The position numbers and the translations under genes are program-made. This document shows positions 24,219 through 31,942 of a stretch of DNA of 41,041 nucleotides, piece by piece. Each line of letters starts with the position of its first letter. The stretch's first letter is position 1. The DNA is from Chachezhania antarctica. Lineage in GTDB: Bacteria > Pseudomonadota > Alphaproteobacteria > Rhodobacterales > Rhodobacteraceae. The notes beneath the pieces are model-generated. The model searched no databases, had not been told where the DNA came from, and worked only from the letters and a program-made list of their open reading frames with translations. The DNA is taken from assembly GCF_003646465.1 (NCBI RefSeq), contig NZ_QZEX01000021.1, positions 1-41,041 of the forward strand, read 5' to 3'.

Positions 24219-25529
24219 TTACTCGGTGCGGCCGTACTTCTTGAAGGTTTCGACCCAGTCCGCGGCCAGCGCGTCCAGCGCTTCCTCGGCCGTGCCTTCG
24301 CCGCCCACGACATAAGGGTAAAGCCGCTGGTTGGCCGAGGTCAGAAGCTCGGCGAACTCGGGCACTGCCCAGAAGTCCTTCACCCGGAACATGGTCTGGT
24401 AGAAGGCTTCGTTATAGGGCGTGGCGTTGCGGAACTCCTCGCTTTCCAGCGTTGCCGCGTGGGCCGTGTAGCCGCCCAGCTCGGCCCAGCGCTTCTGCAC
24501 TTCGGGCTGGATGAACCATTCGAGGAACCTGTAGGCCTCGTCGATGTTCTCGGAATACGAGACGATCGAGATGCCCTGCCCGCCCAGCGCCGCGTGCTGG
24601 TCCCCGTCCGGTCCTGCCGGGTTCGGGAAGAAGCCGGTGTTCTCGGCATGCGGGTTGGTGGCCGGGTTCAGCAGCGCCGGGAAGAAGGCGAAGTAGTTCA
24701 TCGACATGGCCGCCAGGCCTTCGGTGATCGCCTGGTTGTTTTCCACGAAGAAGGTCTTGGACCAGCCCGGGGGCGTGTAGCTGTACAGCCGCTTGTAGTC
24801 TTCCAGCGCCTTGACGTTCTGCGGGGAGTTCAGGATGCCCTCGACCTCGTAGGTCTCGTAATCCCCCAGGTCGCCGCCATACGAGAAGATCGCGTTCTCG
24901 ACGCCCATCACCATCGCATCGTACGAGTTGTCGGTGTAGATCGCGACGCCATAGCGGTCTTCATCGGGGCGGTGGAAGAACTCGGCGATGTCCAGAAGCT
25001 GCGCCCATGTCTCTGGCGGGGCCAGATCATAGCCGTACTTGGCCTTGAAGGCCTCCATCTCGGCCGGATCTTCGAACCAGTCCTTGCGGTAGGACCAGCC
25101 CACCGCGTCGCCTTCGGCCGGGACGGCCCAGAACTTGCCGGAGTTGCCGGGGTATTCGGCGTAATACTTCACCGTCGCGGGCGCCATGATGTTGCCCAGG
25201 TCGTGCTCGACGAAGAAGTCGGTCAGATCGACATAATGCCCGCCTTCCGACGCGGCGCCCAGCCACTGGCTGTCGCCGACGATCAGGTCGTAGGCGGAAC
25301 CGCGCGCGTTGAATTCGGTGAAGGCCTTGGTCTGGAAATCCGACCAGGGGGTCGTTTCCACGTTCACGATGACGCCGGTTTCGGCCTCGTAGTCGTTCAC
25401 GAGTTCCTGCAGGTAGTTCGCGGGATCCCATTCGGCCCAGAAGATGTTCAGCTCCTGCGCCATGGCGGCAGGGGCGATGAACGCACCAACAGCCGCCCCG
25501 GCCAGTAGCCGGCTAGCAAATCGTTTCAT
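24219..25529 (-). CDS. Sugar ABC transporter extracellular solute-binding protein
   Basis: A 436-residue periplasmic binding protein of the family-1 (MalE/UgpB-like) type. The signal peptide is clear: MKRFASRLLAGAAVGAFIAP then AAMA, with cleavage predicted before QELNIFWAEW at residue 25. Family blocks include NYLQELVNDYEAETGVIVN, GDSQWLGAASEGG and the tryptophan/tyrosine-rich ligand cleft. The ATG at 25529 is preceded by GGAGGAG at good spacing; the longer frame upstream is rejected. It is the first gene of the importer operon. Operator C and a TTGACA hexamer lie about 105-130 bases upstream. Confidence 0.92.
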   Translation of the reverse strand: MKRFASRLLAGAAVGAFIAPAAMAQELNIFWAEWDPANYLQELVNDYEAETGVIVNVETTPWSDFQTKAFTEFNARGSAYDLIVGDSQWLGAASEGGHYVDLTDFFVEHDLGNIMAPATVKYYAEYPGNSGKFWAVPAEGDAVGWSYRKDWFEDPAEMEAFKAKYGYDLAPPETWAQLLDIAEFFHRPDEDRYGVAIYTDNSYDAMVMGVENAIFSYGGDLGDYETYEVEGILNSPQNVKALEDYKRLYSYTPPGWSKTFFVENNQAITEGLAAMSMNYFAFFPALLNPATNPHAENTGFFPNPAGPDGDQHAALGGQGISIVSYSENIDEAYRFLEWFIQPEVQKRWAELGGYTAHAATLESEEFRNATPYNEAFYQTMFRVKDFWAVPEFAELLTSANQRLYPYVVGGEGTAEEALDALAADWVETFKKYGRTE

Positions 25530-25633
25530 TTCTATCTCCTCCCAGTTCGGGCTCTCGGGCGGCGTCCGGTTTCGGATCGTTTGAATTGTTTCACTGCCTG
25601 AGGCCCTGAAACTGCCACCCTTGAACACATTTT

Positions 25634-25662
25634 TGGTACTACCAGATTGCGCAATCTGTCAA
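25634..25662 (-). promoter_or_regulatory. Importer promoter region with GntR/FadR-type operator site C
   Basis: TGGTACTACCA (25634-25644) is extended on one side by the perfect 14-base palindrome AGATTGCGCAATCT (25644-25657), which joins directly to a minus-strand TTGACA (25662-25657). Possible -10 hexamers fall within the TGGT palindrome, so a bound regulator would block polymerase. The promoter reads into the solute-binding protein gene. The extended half-site ACCAGATTGC matches the flank of site B (GCAATCTGGT) in inverse orientation. Confidence 0.6.
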
Positions 25663-25803
25663 GAAGTTGTTTAGATTGTCGCAGGCACTTCGGATCGGAT
25701 TCCGCCATGTTTTTTATGGATGAAATTGACTTCTACACACGGCTTTTCAGGCCGGTCGCAGCGGTACGAGCCCACGGGACCCGTCAAATCAGTTCTGGCT
25801 TTT

Positions 25804-25814
25804 TGGTCCGACCA
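25804..25814. promoter_or_regulatory. GntR/FadR-type operator site D
   Basis: TGGTCCGACCA, a perfect palindrome followed by GATTTTGC, 12 bases beyond the stop of the TetR gene and about 170 bases upstream of site C. It could be an auxiliary site for looping with site C at the importer promoter. It matches the FadR-type consensus best of the four. Confidence 0.55.
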
Positions 25815-25826
25815 GATTTTGCCTCT

Positions 25827-26435
25827 CTACTGCCCTCCCCCATTTCGTTGCGCGGCGGCGATCATCGCCTGCGCCGCCCACAAGGCCGTTTCCAGGGCCT
25901 CGTCCTCGTCCAGGCCCCAGATGTCCTTCAGCACAACCATCGCCTCGATCCCGAAGGTCAGCGACAGCGCGCGGGTCAGCCGGGCGCGGTCGTCGGGCGC
26001 GATGTCCAGATCGCGGGTGGCGCTTTGCAGCAGCGCACGGCGATGCCCCCGGCCCAGCGTGGAATCCTCGGCCCCCGCATCCAGCGACTGGCGCAGGGCA
26101 GCGCGGAACGTCGCCTCGTGCTCGAACAGCCGCGGAAAGGCGGTGCGGTACAGGTCATCGACCCGCGCCTCGCCCGTCGTGCCGTCGTCCCATTCAAGGA
26201 TGGGGCCCAGGGCCTCGGCCACGACAGCGCGCAGCATGTCGGCAAGGGTGGGGAAGTAGCGGTAGGCGGTCGAACGCGACACGCCGGCGGCCTCGGCCAC
26301 CTCGCTGACGGAAGGCGATTGTCCGGCCCGCATCATGTCCCGCGCCGTGGTCACCATCAGCGCATGGGTGCGGGCCGCCGCGCCCTTCAGCGGCTGCGCG
26401 TCTGTCGTTTCGACTCGTTGACTTGGGACGTCCAT
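25827..26435 (-). CDS. TetR-family regulator
   Basis: A 202-residue repressor-type protein. The N-terminal helix-turn-helix is PSVSEVAEAAGVSRSTAYRYFPTLADML (quoted in parts: SVSEVAEAAGVSRSTAYRYF), followed by an all-helical ligand-binding domain. Two palindromes lie on the promoter shared with the divergent operon, one of them spanning this gene's ATG at 26435. An ATG at 26459 would put both operators inside the coding region, so the shorter form is preferred. It probably represses itself and the Tm-1-like operon and responds to an unknown substrate or intermediate. Confidence 0.8.
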   Translation of the reverse strand: MDVPSQRVETTDAQPLKGAAARTHALMVTTARDMMRAGQSPSVSEVAEAAGVSRSTAYRYFPTLADMLRAVVAEALGPILEWDDGTTGEARVDDLYRTAFPRLFEHEATFRAALRQSLDAGAEDSTLGRGHRRALLQSATRDLDIAPDDRARLTRALSLTFGIEAMVVLKDIWGLDEDEALETALWAAQAMIAAAQRNGGGQ

Positions 26436-26457
26436 CCCAATATGGTACTCCAGTCCC
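26418..26457 (+). promoter_or_regulatory. Divergent promoter with two TetR-type operators
   Basis: On the plus strand TTGACT (26418-26423) and TATGGT (26441-26446) are exactly 17 bases apart. The palindrome TTGGGACGTCCATCCCAA (26423-26440) fills the spacer. A second imperfect palindrome, TGGTACTCCAGTCCCA (26442-26457), covers the -10 and start point. This is a classical layout for repression of the plus-strand operon starting at 26510 by the neighbouring TetR protein, and it overlaps the start of the tetR gene. Confidence 0.65.
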
Positions 26458-26509
26458 ATTTTCGGTCAACCCGAAATCTGCATGGGGCCTCTGGGAGGAG
26501 GAGGTGGGC

Positions 26510-27709
26510 ATGTCCGGCATGATCCATGTTGTCGGCACCGCCGACACGAAGGGCGAGGAACTCGCCTATCTGCGCGACCTGATCGTTGCCGGCGGCAGCG
26601 CGGCGCGCATCGTCGACCTGGGCACGCGGGAGCCGACCATTCCGGTCGATGTGGCGGCTGAAGACGTCGCCGGTTGCCACCCAGACGGCGCATCCACCGT
26701 GCTGGGCGGCGATGACCGCGGCACGGCGGTCGCGGGCATGGGCGCGGCCTTCGCCGAATGGTGTCGGCGGCACGGCGACCAGGTGACCGCCATGATCGCG
26801 GTTGGCGGCGGGGGCGGAACCTCCATCGCGTGCGCCGGCATGAAGGAACTGCCCTACGGGTTGCCGAAGATCATGGTCTCGACCCTCGCGTCGGGCGATA
26901 CCGCGCCGTATGTCGGCACGTCCGACATCGTGATGGTCCCCTCCGTCACCGACATCGCCGGGCTGAACCGTCTCAGCCGGGTGATCCTGTCCAACGCGGC
27001 GCAGGCGCTGCTGGGCGCGGTGCGCAACCCGGCGCCCGAAGCGACCAACGACAAGCCCGCCATCGGGCTGACCATGTTCGGCGTCACGACACCCTGTCTG
27101 ACCGCCATCGGCGAACACCTCCGCGACCGATACGATTGCCTTGTCTTCCACGCCACCGGCACCGGCGGGCGGGCGATGGAGCGGTTGCTGGGCCAGGGCG
27201 TTCTGTCCGGCCTTGTCGACATCACCACGACCGAAATCGCGGACCTGCTGGTCGGCGGGGTGCTGGCCGCCGGGCCCGACAGGCTCGACGTGGTGGCCCG
27301 CAGCGGTGCGCCATGGGTGGGCTCGGTCGGCGCGCTCGACATGGTGAACTTCTGGGCGCCCGAGACCGTCCCCTCGGCCTTCGAAGGCCGGCAATTCTAC
27401 CATCACAACCCGAACGTCACCCTGATGCGCACGACGCCGGACGAGAACACCGAGATCGGCCGCTGGGTCGGGCAGAAGCTGAATGCATGCGAAGGCCCCG
27501 TCCGGCTGCTGTTCCCGGAAAAGGGAATCTCGGCCCTCGACACCGAAGACGGCGATTTCTGGGACCCGGAGGCTGACGCCGCGCTCTTCGATGCGCTGAC
27601 CGAAACGCTGAACGACACGTCCCGCCTTGTGCCGCTCCCCCACCACATCAACGACGACGCCTTCGCAAAGGCCGCCGCCGCAACCTTCCTCGAACTGATG
27701 GACGACTGA
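26510..27709 (+). CDS. Tm-1-like ATP-binding domain protein (UPF0261)
   Basis: A 399-residue protein of the UPF0261/Tm-1-like family: opening [18 protein letters not shown], the glycine-rich [41 protein letters not shown] and [14 protein letters not shown] blocks. The plant relative Tm-1 binds ATP and blocks a viral replicase; bacterial members are uncharacterised but recur with the TIM-barrel protein encoded next. The ATG at 26510 follows a GGGAGGAGGAGG site; the TTG at 26423 in frame is inside the promoter. First gene of a four-gene coupled operon. Confidence 0.88.
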   Translation: MSGMIHVVGTADTKGEELAYLRDLIVAGGSAARIVDLGTREPTIPVDVAAEDVAGCHPDGASTVLGGDDRGTAVAGMGAAFAEWCRRHGDQVTAMIAVGGGGGTSIACAGMKELPYGLPKIMVSTLASGDTAPYVGTSDIVMVPSVTDIAGLNRLSRVILSNAAQALLGAVRNPAPEATNDKPAIGLTMFGVTTPCLTAIGEHLRDRYDCLVFHATGTGGRAMERLLGQGVLSGLVDITTTEIADLLVGGVLAAGPDRLDVVARSGAPWVGSVGALDMVNFWAPETVPSAFEGRQFYHHNPNVTLMRTTPDENTEIGRWVGQKLNACEGPVRLLFPEKGISALDTEDGDFWDPEADAALFDALTETLNDTSRLVPLPHHINDDAFAKAAAATFLELMDD

Positions 27710-28551
27710 TGCCCATGATTCCGCGCAAAGACCTGTTGAGCCGCTTTCACGAAATGATCGCCGCGGGCGTGCCCATCATCGGCGGAGGTGCCGGCACCGG
27801 GCTTTCGGCCAAGTCCGAAGAGGCCGGCGGGATCGACCTGATCATCATCTACAATTCCGGCCGCTATCGCATGGCCGGGCGCGGATCGGCGGCGGGGCTG
27901 CTGGCCTATGGCAACGCGAACGAGATCGTGAAGGAAATGGCGGTCGAGGTGCTGCCCGTGGTCAAGCACACGCCCGTTCTGGCGGGCGTGAACGGGACCG
28001 ACCCGTTCATCCTGATGCCCCGCTTCCTGGCCGAACTGAAGGACATGGGCTTTTCTGGCGTGCAGAATTTTCCCACCGTGGGCCTGTTTGACGGCAACAT
28101 GCGCCAGAGCTTTGAGGAAACAGGCATGGGCTTCGGGCTGGAAGTCGACATGATCGCCGAGGCCCACCGGCAGGATCTGCTGACGACGCCCTACGTCTTC
28201 AACCCGGACGAGGCCGTGGCGATGACAAAGGCCGGGGCTGACATCATCGTGGCGCATATGGGCGTGACGACGGGCGGCACCATCGGTGCGACCTCGGCCA
28301 AGTCGCTGGACGATTGCGTGGGCGAGATCGACGCCATCGCTGACGCGGCCCGGTCCGTGCGCGAGGACGTGATCCTGCTGTGCCATGGCGGGCCGATCTC
28401 GATGCCCGATGATGCCGCCTACGTGCTGGGCAAGGCGGGCCGCATCCATGGCTTCTACGGCGCGTCTTCGGCCGAACGCCTGCCGGCCGAACGCGCCATT
28501 GCCGACCAGATACGCGCCTTCAAGGCACTGACACCCAAGGGAGATACGTGA
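27709..28551 (+). CDS. Phosphoenolpyruvate hydrolase-like TIM-barrel protein
   Basis: A 280-residue TIM barrel of the PEP_hydrolase (PF09370-like) family: [67 protein letters not shown] and [16 protein letters not shown]. Some plant proteins fuse this domain to the Tm-1 domain, which supports a joint function with the preceding gene. The real reaction in bacteria is unproven; PEP hydrolysis should not be assumed. The start overlaps the previous stop by one base (TGATG). Confidence 0.85.
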   Translation: MPMIPRKDLLSRFHEMIAAGVPIIGGGAGTGLSAKSEEAGGIDLIIIYNSGRYRMAGRGSAAGLLAYGNANEIVKEMAVEVLPVVKHTPVLAGVNGTDPFILMPRFLAELKDMGFSGVQNFPTVGLFDGNMRQSFEETGMGFGLEVDMIAEAHRQDLLTTPYVFNPDEAVAMTKAGADIIVAHMGVTTGGTIGATSAKSLDDCVGEIDAIADAARSVREDVILLCHGGPISMPDDAAYVLGKAGRIHGFYGASSAERLPAERAIADQIRAFKALTPKGDT

Positions 28552-28967
28552 TGACCGACGTCAAGGACCTCTACAAATACCCCGGCGACGTGGATGCCTT
28601 CGGCTTCGACTGGGGCCAGCTTTCGGTGACGTTGGGCCCGAAGGTGAACGGCGCGAGCAGCATGTCGGCCGCGGTGGTCAGCGTGCCGCCCGGACAGGGC
28701 CACGCGCGCCACAATCACCCCGGCTCGGAGGAGATCATCTACATCCTTGAAGGCGAAGGCGAACAGATGGTCGAGGACGAGGATGGCAACCCACACACCG
28801 AAACCGTGCGCGCGGGCTGCACCATCTTCATCCCGGAAAGCCGTTTCCATTCGACCCTGAATACCGGCAGTGCCGAAATGAAGATCTTCGTGGTCTATTC
28901 CCCCGCAGGCCCCGAGGAGCTTCTGAAGGAGGCACCCGATTTCCACCTGATCCCCGCCGGAGGCTGA
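28551..28967 (+). CDS. Cupin-domain protein
   Basis: A 138-residue single-domain cupin. Motif 1 is visible as HARHNHPGSEEIIYILEGEG (His, His, Glu metal ligands) and motif 2 as IFIPESRFHSTLN (His). Cupins of this kind are metal-dependent isomerases, epimerases or binding proteins for small acids. The ATG at 28551 overlaps the previous stop; a GTG one codon before is an alternative. It is co-transcribed with the Tm-1-like pair and the M24 protein. Confidence 0.82.
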   Translation: MTDVKDLYKYPGDVDAFGFDWGQLSVTLGPKVNGASSMSAAVVSVPPGQGHARHNHPGSEEIIYILEGEGEQMVEDEDGNPHTETVRAGCTIFIPESRFHSTLNTGSAEMKIFVVYSPAGPEELLKEAPDFHLIPAGG

Positions 28968-28968
28968 G

Positions 28969-30144
28969 ATGCTGGACCATACCGAAGGCCTGCCCTACGA
29001 CTTCGTCCGGCTGGACGAGCTGATGGAGGCGGCGGGCATCGACGTGCTGCTGGCGACCTCGAAACACAACGTGCAGTACCTTCTTGGCGGCTACCGGTTC
29101 ATCTTCTTTTCGGCGATGGATGCCATCGGGCACAGCCGCTACCTGCCCGTCGTGGCCTACATTCGCGGCGCGCCGGACCGAACGGCCTATGTCGGCAACC
29201 GGATGGAGGGGATGGAGCACGCCAACCACCCCTTCTGGACCCCGCATTTCCATCCCGTCGCCTGGGGCACCACCGATGCGATGACGCAAGCAATCCGCCA
29301 CCTGAAGGATCACGGCCCCGCCTCCCCCCGGATCGGTGTGGAACCCGGCTTCCTGCCGATGGATGCCGCGCAGGCGCTGACGGCGGCGTTCGCCAATGCG
29401 CCCCTGACCGATGCCACGGACCTGATGGAACGTCTGCGCGCGGTTAAGACGCCGGCGGAACTGGCGCTGCTGAAGGAGGCGAGCCAGCGGATCACCGACT
29501 CCATGCAGGCCACCATCGCCGCGGCGCGCACGGGCTCTACCAAGCACGAAATCATCGACCGGCTGCGACGCGAGGAGACGGGCCGCGGGCTTCAGTTCGA
29601 ATATTGTCTGCTGACACTTGGCGCCTCGCACAACCGCGCGGCGTCGAATCAGGCGTGGGCCGAGGGCGAGGTGCTGTCGATCGATTCAGGTGGGAACCTG
29701 AAAGGCTATATCGGTGACATCTGCCGGATGGGTGTTCTGGGCGAACCAGACAGCGAACTGACCGACCTGCTGGCCGAGATCGAGACCGTGCAGCAGGCGG
29801 CCTTCGCGAAGGTCCGGGCCGGTGCGCAAGGATCGGAGGTGATCACCGCAGGCCAGGCCGAACTTGCCCGCCAGCCCAACCGCGATTGCACCGACTTCTT
29901 CGCGCACGGTATGGGCGTGATCACCCACGAAGCGCCGTTCCTGATGACCAACCATCCCGTCACCTATGAAGGCGTCGATGCCGACCGGCCATTGCAGGCC
30001 GGCATGGTACTGTCGGTCGAAACCACGATGCAGCACCCAAGCCGCGGGTTCGTCAAGCTGGAGGACACGCTGGCCGTGACCGAAACGGGCTACGAGCTTT
30101 ATGGCAGTGAAGGCCGCGGATGGAACCGCGGCGGGACTGCCTGA
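28969..30144 (+). CDS. M24-family metallopeptidase-like protein (Xaa-Pro peptidase/creatinase fold)
   Basis: A 391-residue protein with a creatinase N-terminal domain (1-155) and an M24 pita-bread domain. The five metal ligands are conserved: D239 (SIDSGG), D250 (IGDICR), H313 (AHGMG), E351 (SVETT) and E365 (KLEDT). Members are proline-specific peptidases, or amidinohydrolase-like enzymes that have lost metals; intact ligands here suggest a metal-dependent hydrolase. It ends the operon. With a cupin and unknown Tm-1/TIM-barrel enzymes it may release or cleave an amide-bonded substrate, which is inference. Confidence 0.85.
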   Translation: MLDHTEGLPYDFVRLDELMEAAGIDVLLATSKHNVQYLLGGYRFIFFSAMDAIGHSRYLPVVAYIRGAPDRTAYVGNRMEGMEHANHPFWTPHFHPVAWGTTDAMTQAIRHLKDHGPASPRIGVEPGFLPMDAAQALTAAFANAPLTDATDLMERLRAVKTPAELALLKEASQRITDSMQATIAAARTGSTKHEIIDRLRREETGRGLQFEYCLLTLGASHNRAASNQAWAEGEVLSIDSGGNLKGYIGDICRMGVLGEPDSELTDLLAEIETVQQAAFAKVRAGAQGSEVITAGQAELARQPNRDCTDFFAHGMGVITHEAPFLMTNHPVTYEGVDADRPLQAGMVLSVETTMQHPSRGFVKLEDTLAVTETGYELYGSEGRGWNRGGTA

Positions 30145-30232
30145 TCGCCGGAAGGTCGAGGGAGGCGTCTTCGACCAGCCCGTTGCGCTTCCCTCCGGAG
30201 GAAACCGAAGTTCTTCCGGCGACTGGACGGGC

Positions 30233-30268
30233 ACGGCCCGCCGGTCTCTTCCCTGCGGGCCGTCTTTA
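30233..30268 (+). terminator. Possible terminator after the M24 operon
   Basis: Arms ACGGCCCGC (30233-30241) and GCGGGCCGT (30255-30263) form a nine-base stem followed by CTTTAT. The T run is weak, but the place, between the M24 gene and the asparaginase-domain gene, suits the end of the operon. The rest of 30145-30360 shows no gene. Confidence 0.4.
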
Positions 30269-30360
30269 TGCGCAGGATATGGCAAGCCCGACATCCGGCC
30301 TGCCGCCTGCAGGTCAGCGCGGGATAACGGCCCCGAAAGCCCAGTAACGGAGAACTCCCC

Positions 30361-30852
30361 GTGAAGGATGTAAGGATCATCGTGACCGGCGGCACGATCG
30401 ACAAGGTTCACGACACCCGCAGCGAAGGGCTGGACTTCGCGCCCGATGGCAAAACGCACATCCCCGATCTGCTGCGCAACGCGCGGTGCCATTTCCCGAA
30501 GGTCGAAGTGCTGATGCTGAAAGACAGCCTGCTTTTCGACGATGCGGACCGGAAGGCCATTGCCGACGCCGTGGACCGCGCCGAGGAAGACGCAATCGTC
30601 GTCACCCACGGCACCGGCACGATGGGCGAAACGGCGCGGTTCCTGGATGGCAAGGCCCAGGGAAAGACGGTTGTCCTGACCGGCGCGATGCGGCCCTTTT
30701 CGCTGTTCGTCTCGGATGGTGATTTCAACATGGGCGGCGCGGTGATCGCCGCGCAGGTTCTGGCGCCCGGCATCTGGGGCGTCATGAACGGTCGTGTCTT
30801 CCCGGCCGGCCAGCTTGGTAAGAACGTGGAAACCGGGCGGTTCGACGACTGA
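30361..30852 (+). CDS. Short asparaginase-domain protein
   Basis: A 163-residue protein equal to the N-terminal domain of type II L-asparaginases: VTGGTIDKVHDT near the start (the catalytic Thr of TGGTI) and HGTGTM (about 80-85, the second Thr), then VVLTGAMRP. The C-terminal domain of a full enzyme (about 330 residues) is absent and no remnant of it follows, so this is a short-form family member and not a truncation. It starts with GTG. It could hydrolyse an amide or merely bind one. It lies 216 bases after the M24 gene on the same strand and may share its pathway. Confidence 0.75.
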   Translation: MKDVRIIVTGGTIDKVHDTRSEGLDFAPDGKTHIPDLLRNARCHFPKVEVLMLKDSLLFDDADRKAIADAVDRAEEDAIVVTHGTGTMGETARFLDGKAQGKTVVLTGAMRPFSLFVSDGDFNMGGAVIAAQVLAPGIWGVMNGRVFPAGQLGKNVETGRFDD

Positions 30853-31054
30853 CGCACCGCTCTGCAAGGTGCGAACGGTCTGTGCAGCACCGGGCGAAAA
30901 CCCGGCGTTCCCGTGAACGTACAATTCCAGCCGGTCGATTGTCCTGTCATTGCGACGGTCATGGTGTTTGGGTGGGGGTAAGCGCCGCGCGCCACCAGAT
31001 CCCGACCGCGCGGTCACACCTGCGGCGGGACGCACTGATCCCCGGAGATCGACG

Positions 31055-31873
31055 ATGCGCATGCAACTGGGATGCCGGCTGACCTTTTCCCTGCCGGCCC
31101 CGACACCGATGATCATTCTTCTGAACGTGCACTACTCACGGGCCAGCGATCTGGAACGGCCCGATTTGCTGGTCACCGACCCTGCCGGGCCGCTGGAGGC
31201 CTATCGCGACGGCTTCGGCAACTGGTGTACGCGTCTGGTCGCCCCGGCCGGCCAGATGACCATTTCCACCGACGGCGTGATCCGCGACAACGAATTGTCC
31301 GACCCGGTCGGCCACGAGGCTCAACAGCATCCGGTCGACCAGCTGCCCGGCGATACGATCGCGTTCCTGTTGCCCAGCCGCTATGCCGAATCCGATGTGC
31401 TGTCGGACTTCGCATGGGCGAATTTCTCGCAGATCCAGCCCGGCTGGCAGAGGGTGCAGGCGATCTGCGACTTCGTGCACAACCACGTCCGGTTCGACTA
31501 CACCCAGTCCCGGCCCACGCGGACGGCGGTCGAGACGCTGAACGAAGCGGTGGGCGTCTGCCGTGATTTCACGCATCTGGCCGTCGCGCTTTGCCGCAGC
31601 CTGAACATCCCGGCGCGCTACTGCACCGGCTATGTCAGCGACGTGGGCCAGACACCGCCCTTCCCGCCCATGGACTTCGCGGCGTGGATGGAGGTCTATC
31701 TGGGCGGCACGTGGTGGACGTTCGATCCGCGCAACAACGATGTCCGCTTCGGCCGTGTCCTGATCGCCCGCGGGCGCGATGCGGCGGATGTGCCGCTGTC
31801 CCACAGCTTCGGCAAGCATGAACTGCAGGGATTCGAGGTCTGGATCGACAAGCTGGAAGACAGCGCTGCCTAG
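31055..31873 (+). CDS. Transglutaminase-like protein
   Basis: A 272-residue transglutaminase-core protein with the N-terminal beta domain. The catalytic Cys is at about 169 (GVCRDFTHLA) and the Asp at about 224 (TFDPRNN). The His that normally follows in the 'HAW' motif is replaced: the segment reads MDFAAWMEVYLGG, with Ala at about 209. Either the enzyme uses another base, or it is not a standard cysteine protease/transglutaminase; I recall a related subfamily with Ser there. The ATG at 31055 is preferred to 30950 because the protein begins with the family's own first strand. The 202 bases upstream hold no gene. Confidence 0.82.
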   Translation: MRMQLGCRLTFSLPAPTPMIILLNVHYSRASDLERPDLLVTDPAGPLEAYRDGFGNWCTRLVAPAGQMTISTDGVIRDNELSDPVGHEAQQHPVDQLPGDTIAFLLPSRYAESDVLSDFAWANFSQIQPGWQRVQAICDFVHNHVRFDYTQSRPTRTAVETLNEAVGVCRDFTHLAVALCRSLNIPARYCTGYVSDVGQTPPFPPMDFAAWMEVYLGGTWWTFDPRNNDVRFGRVLIARGRDAADVPLSHSFGKHELQGFEVWIDKLEDSAA

Positions 31874-31878
31874 ACACG

Positions 31879-31913
31879 AAAAGCGCGGGACAGGCCATAA
31901 GCCCGTCCCGCGC
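31879..31913 (-). terminator. Terminator of the DEAD-box helicase gene
   Basis: Thirteen-base arms with one mismatch (31883-31895 and 31901-31913) form a strong hairpin; on the minus strand it is followed by TTTTC. It lies between convergent genes and ends helicase transcription; it may also slow plus-strand transcription from the transglutaminase-like gene. Confidence 0.7.
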
Positions 31914-31942
31914 CAATTCATCTTGCCACGCTATGGAAAGCG

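Noticed and set aside
26387-27646. Minus-strand open frame of about 419 codons opposite the Tm-1-like gene
   Set aside because: Antisense shadow in G+C-rich DNA; composition is Arg/Gly/His-heavy and it overlaps the TetR start and the promoter.
30361-30852. Asparaginase gene as a truncated pseudogene
   Set aside because: The following 200 bases hold no remnant of the C-terminal domain and both catalytic threonine motifs are intact, so a short-form protein is more likely.
29686-31116. Minus-strand open frame of 476 codons
   Set aside because: Spans the M24 and asparaginase-domain genes and two intergenic spaces in antisense; no recognisable domain.
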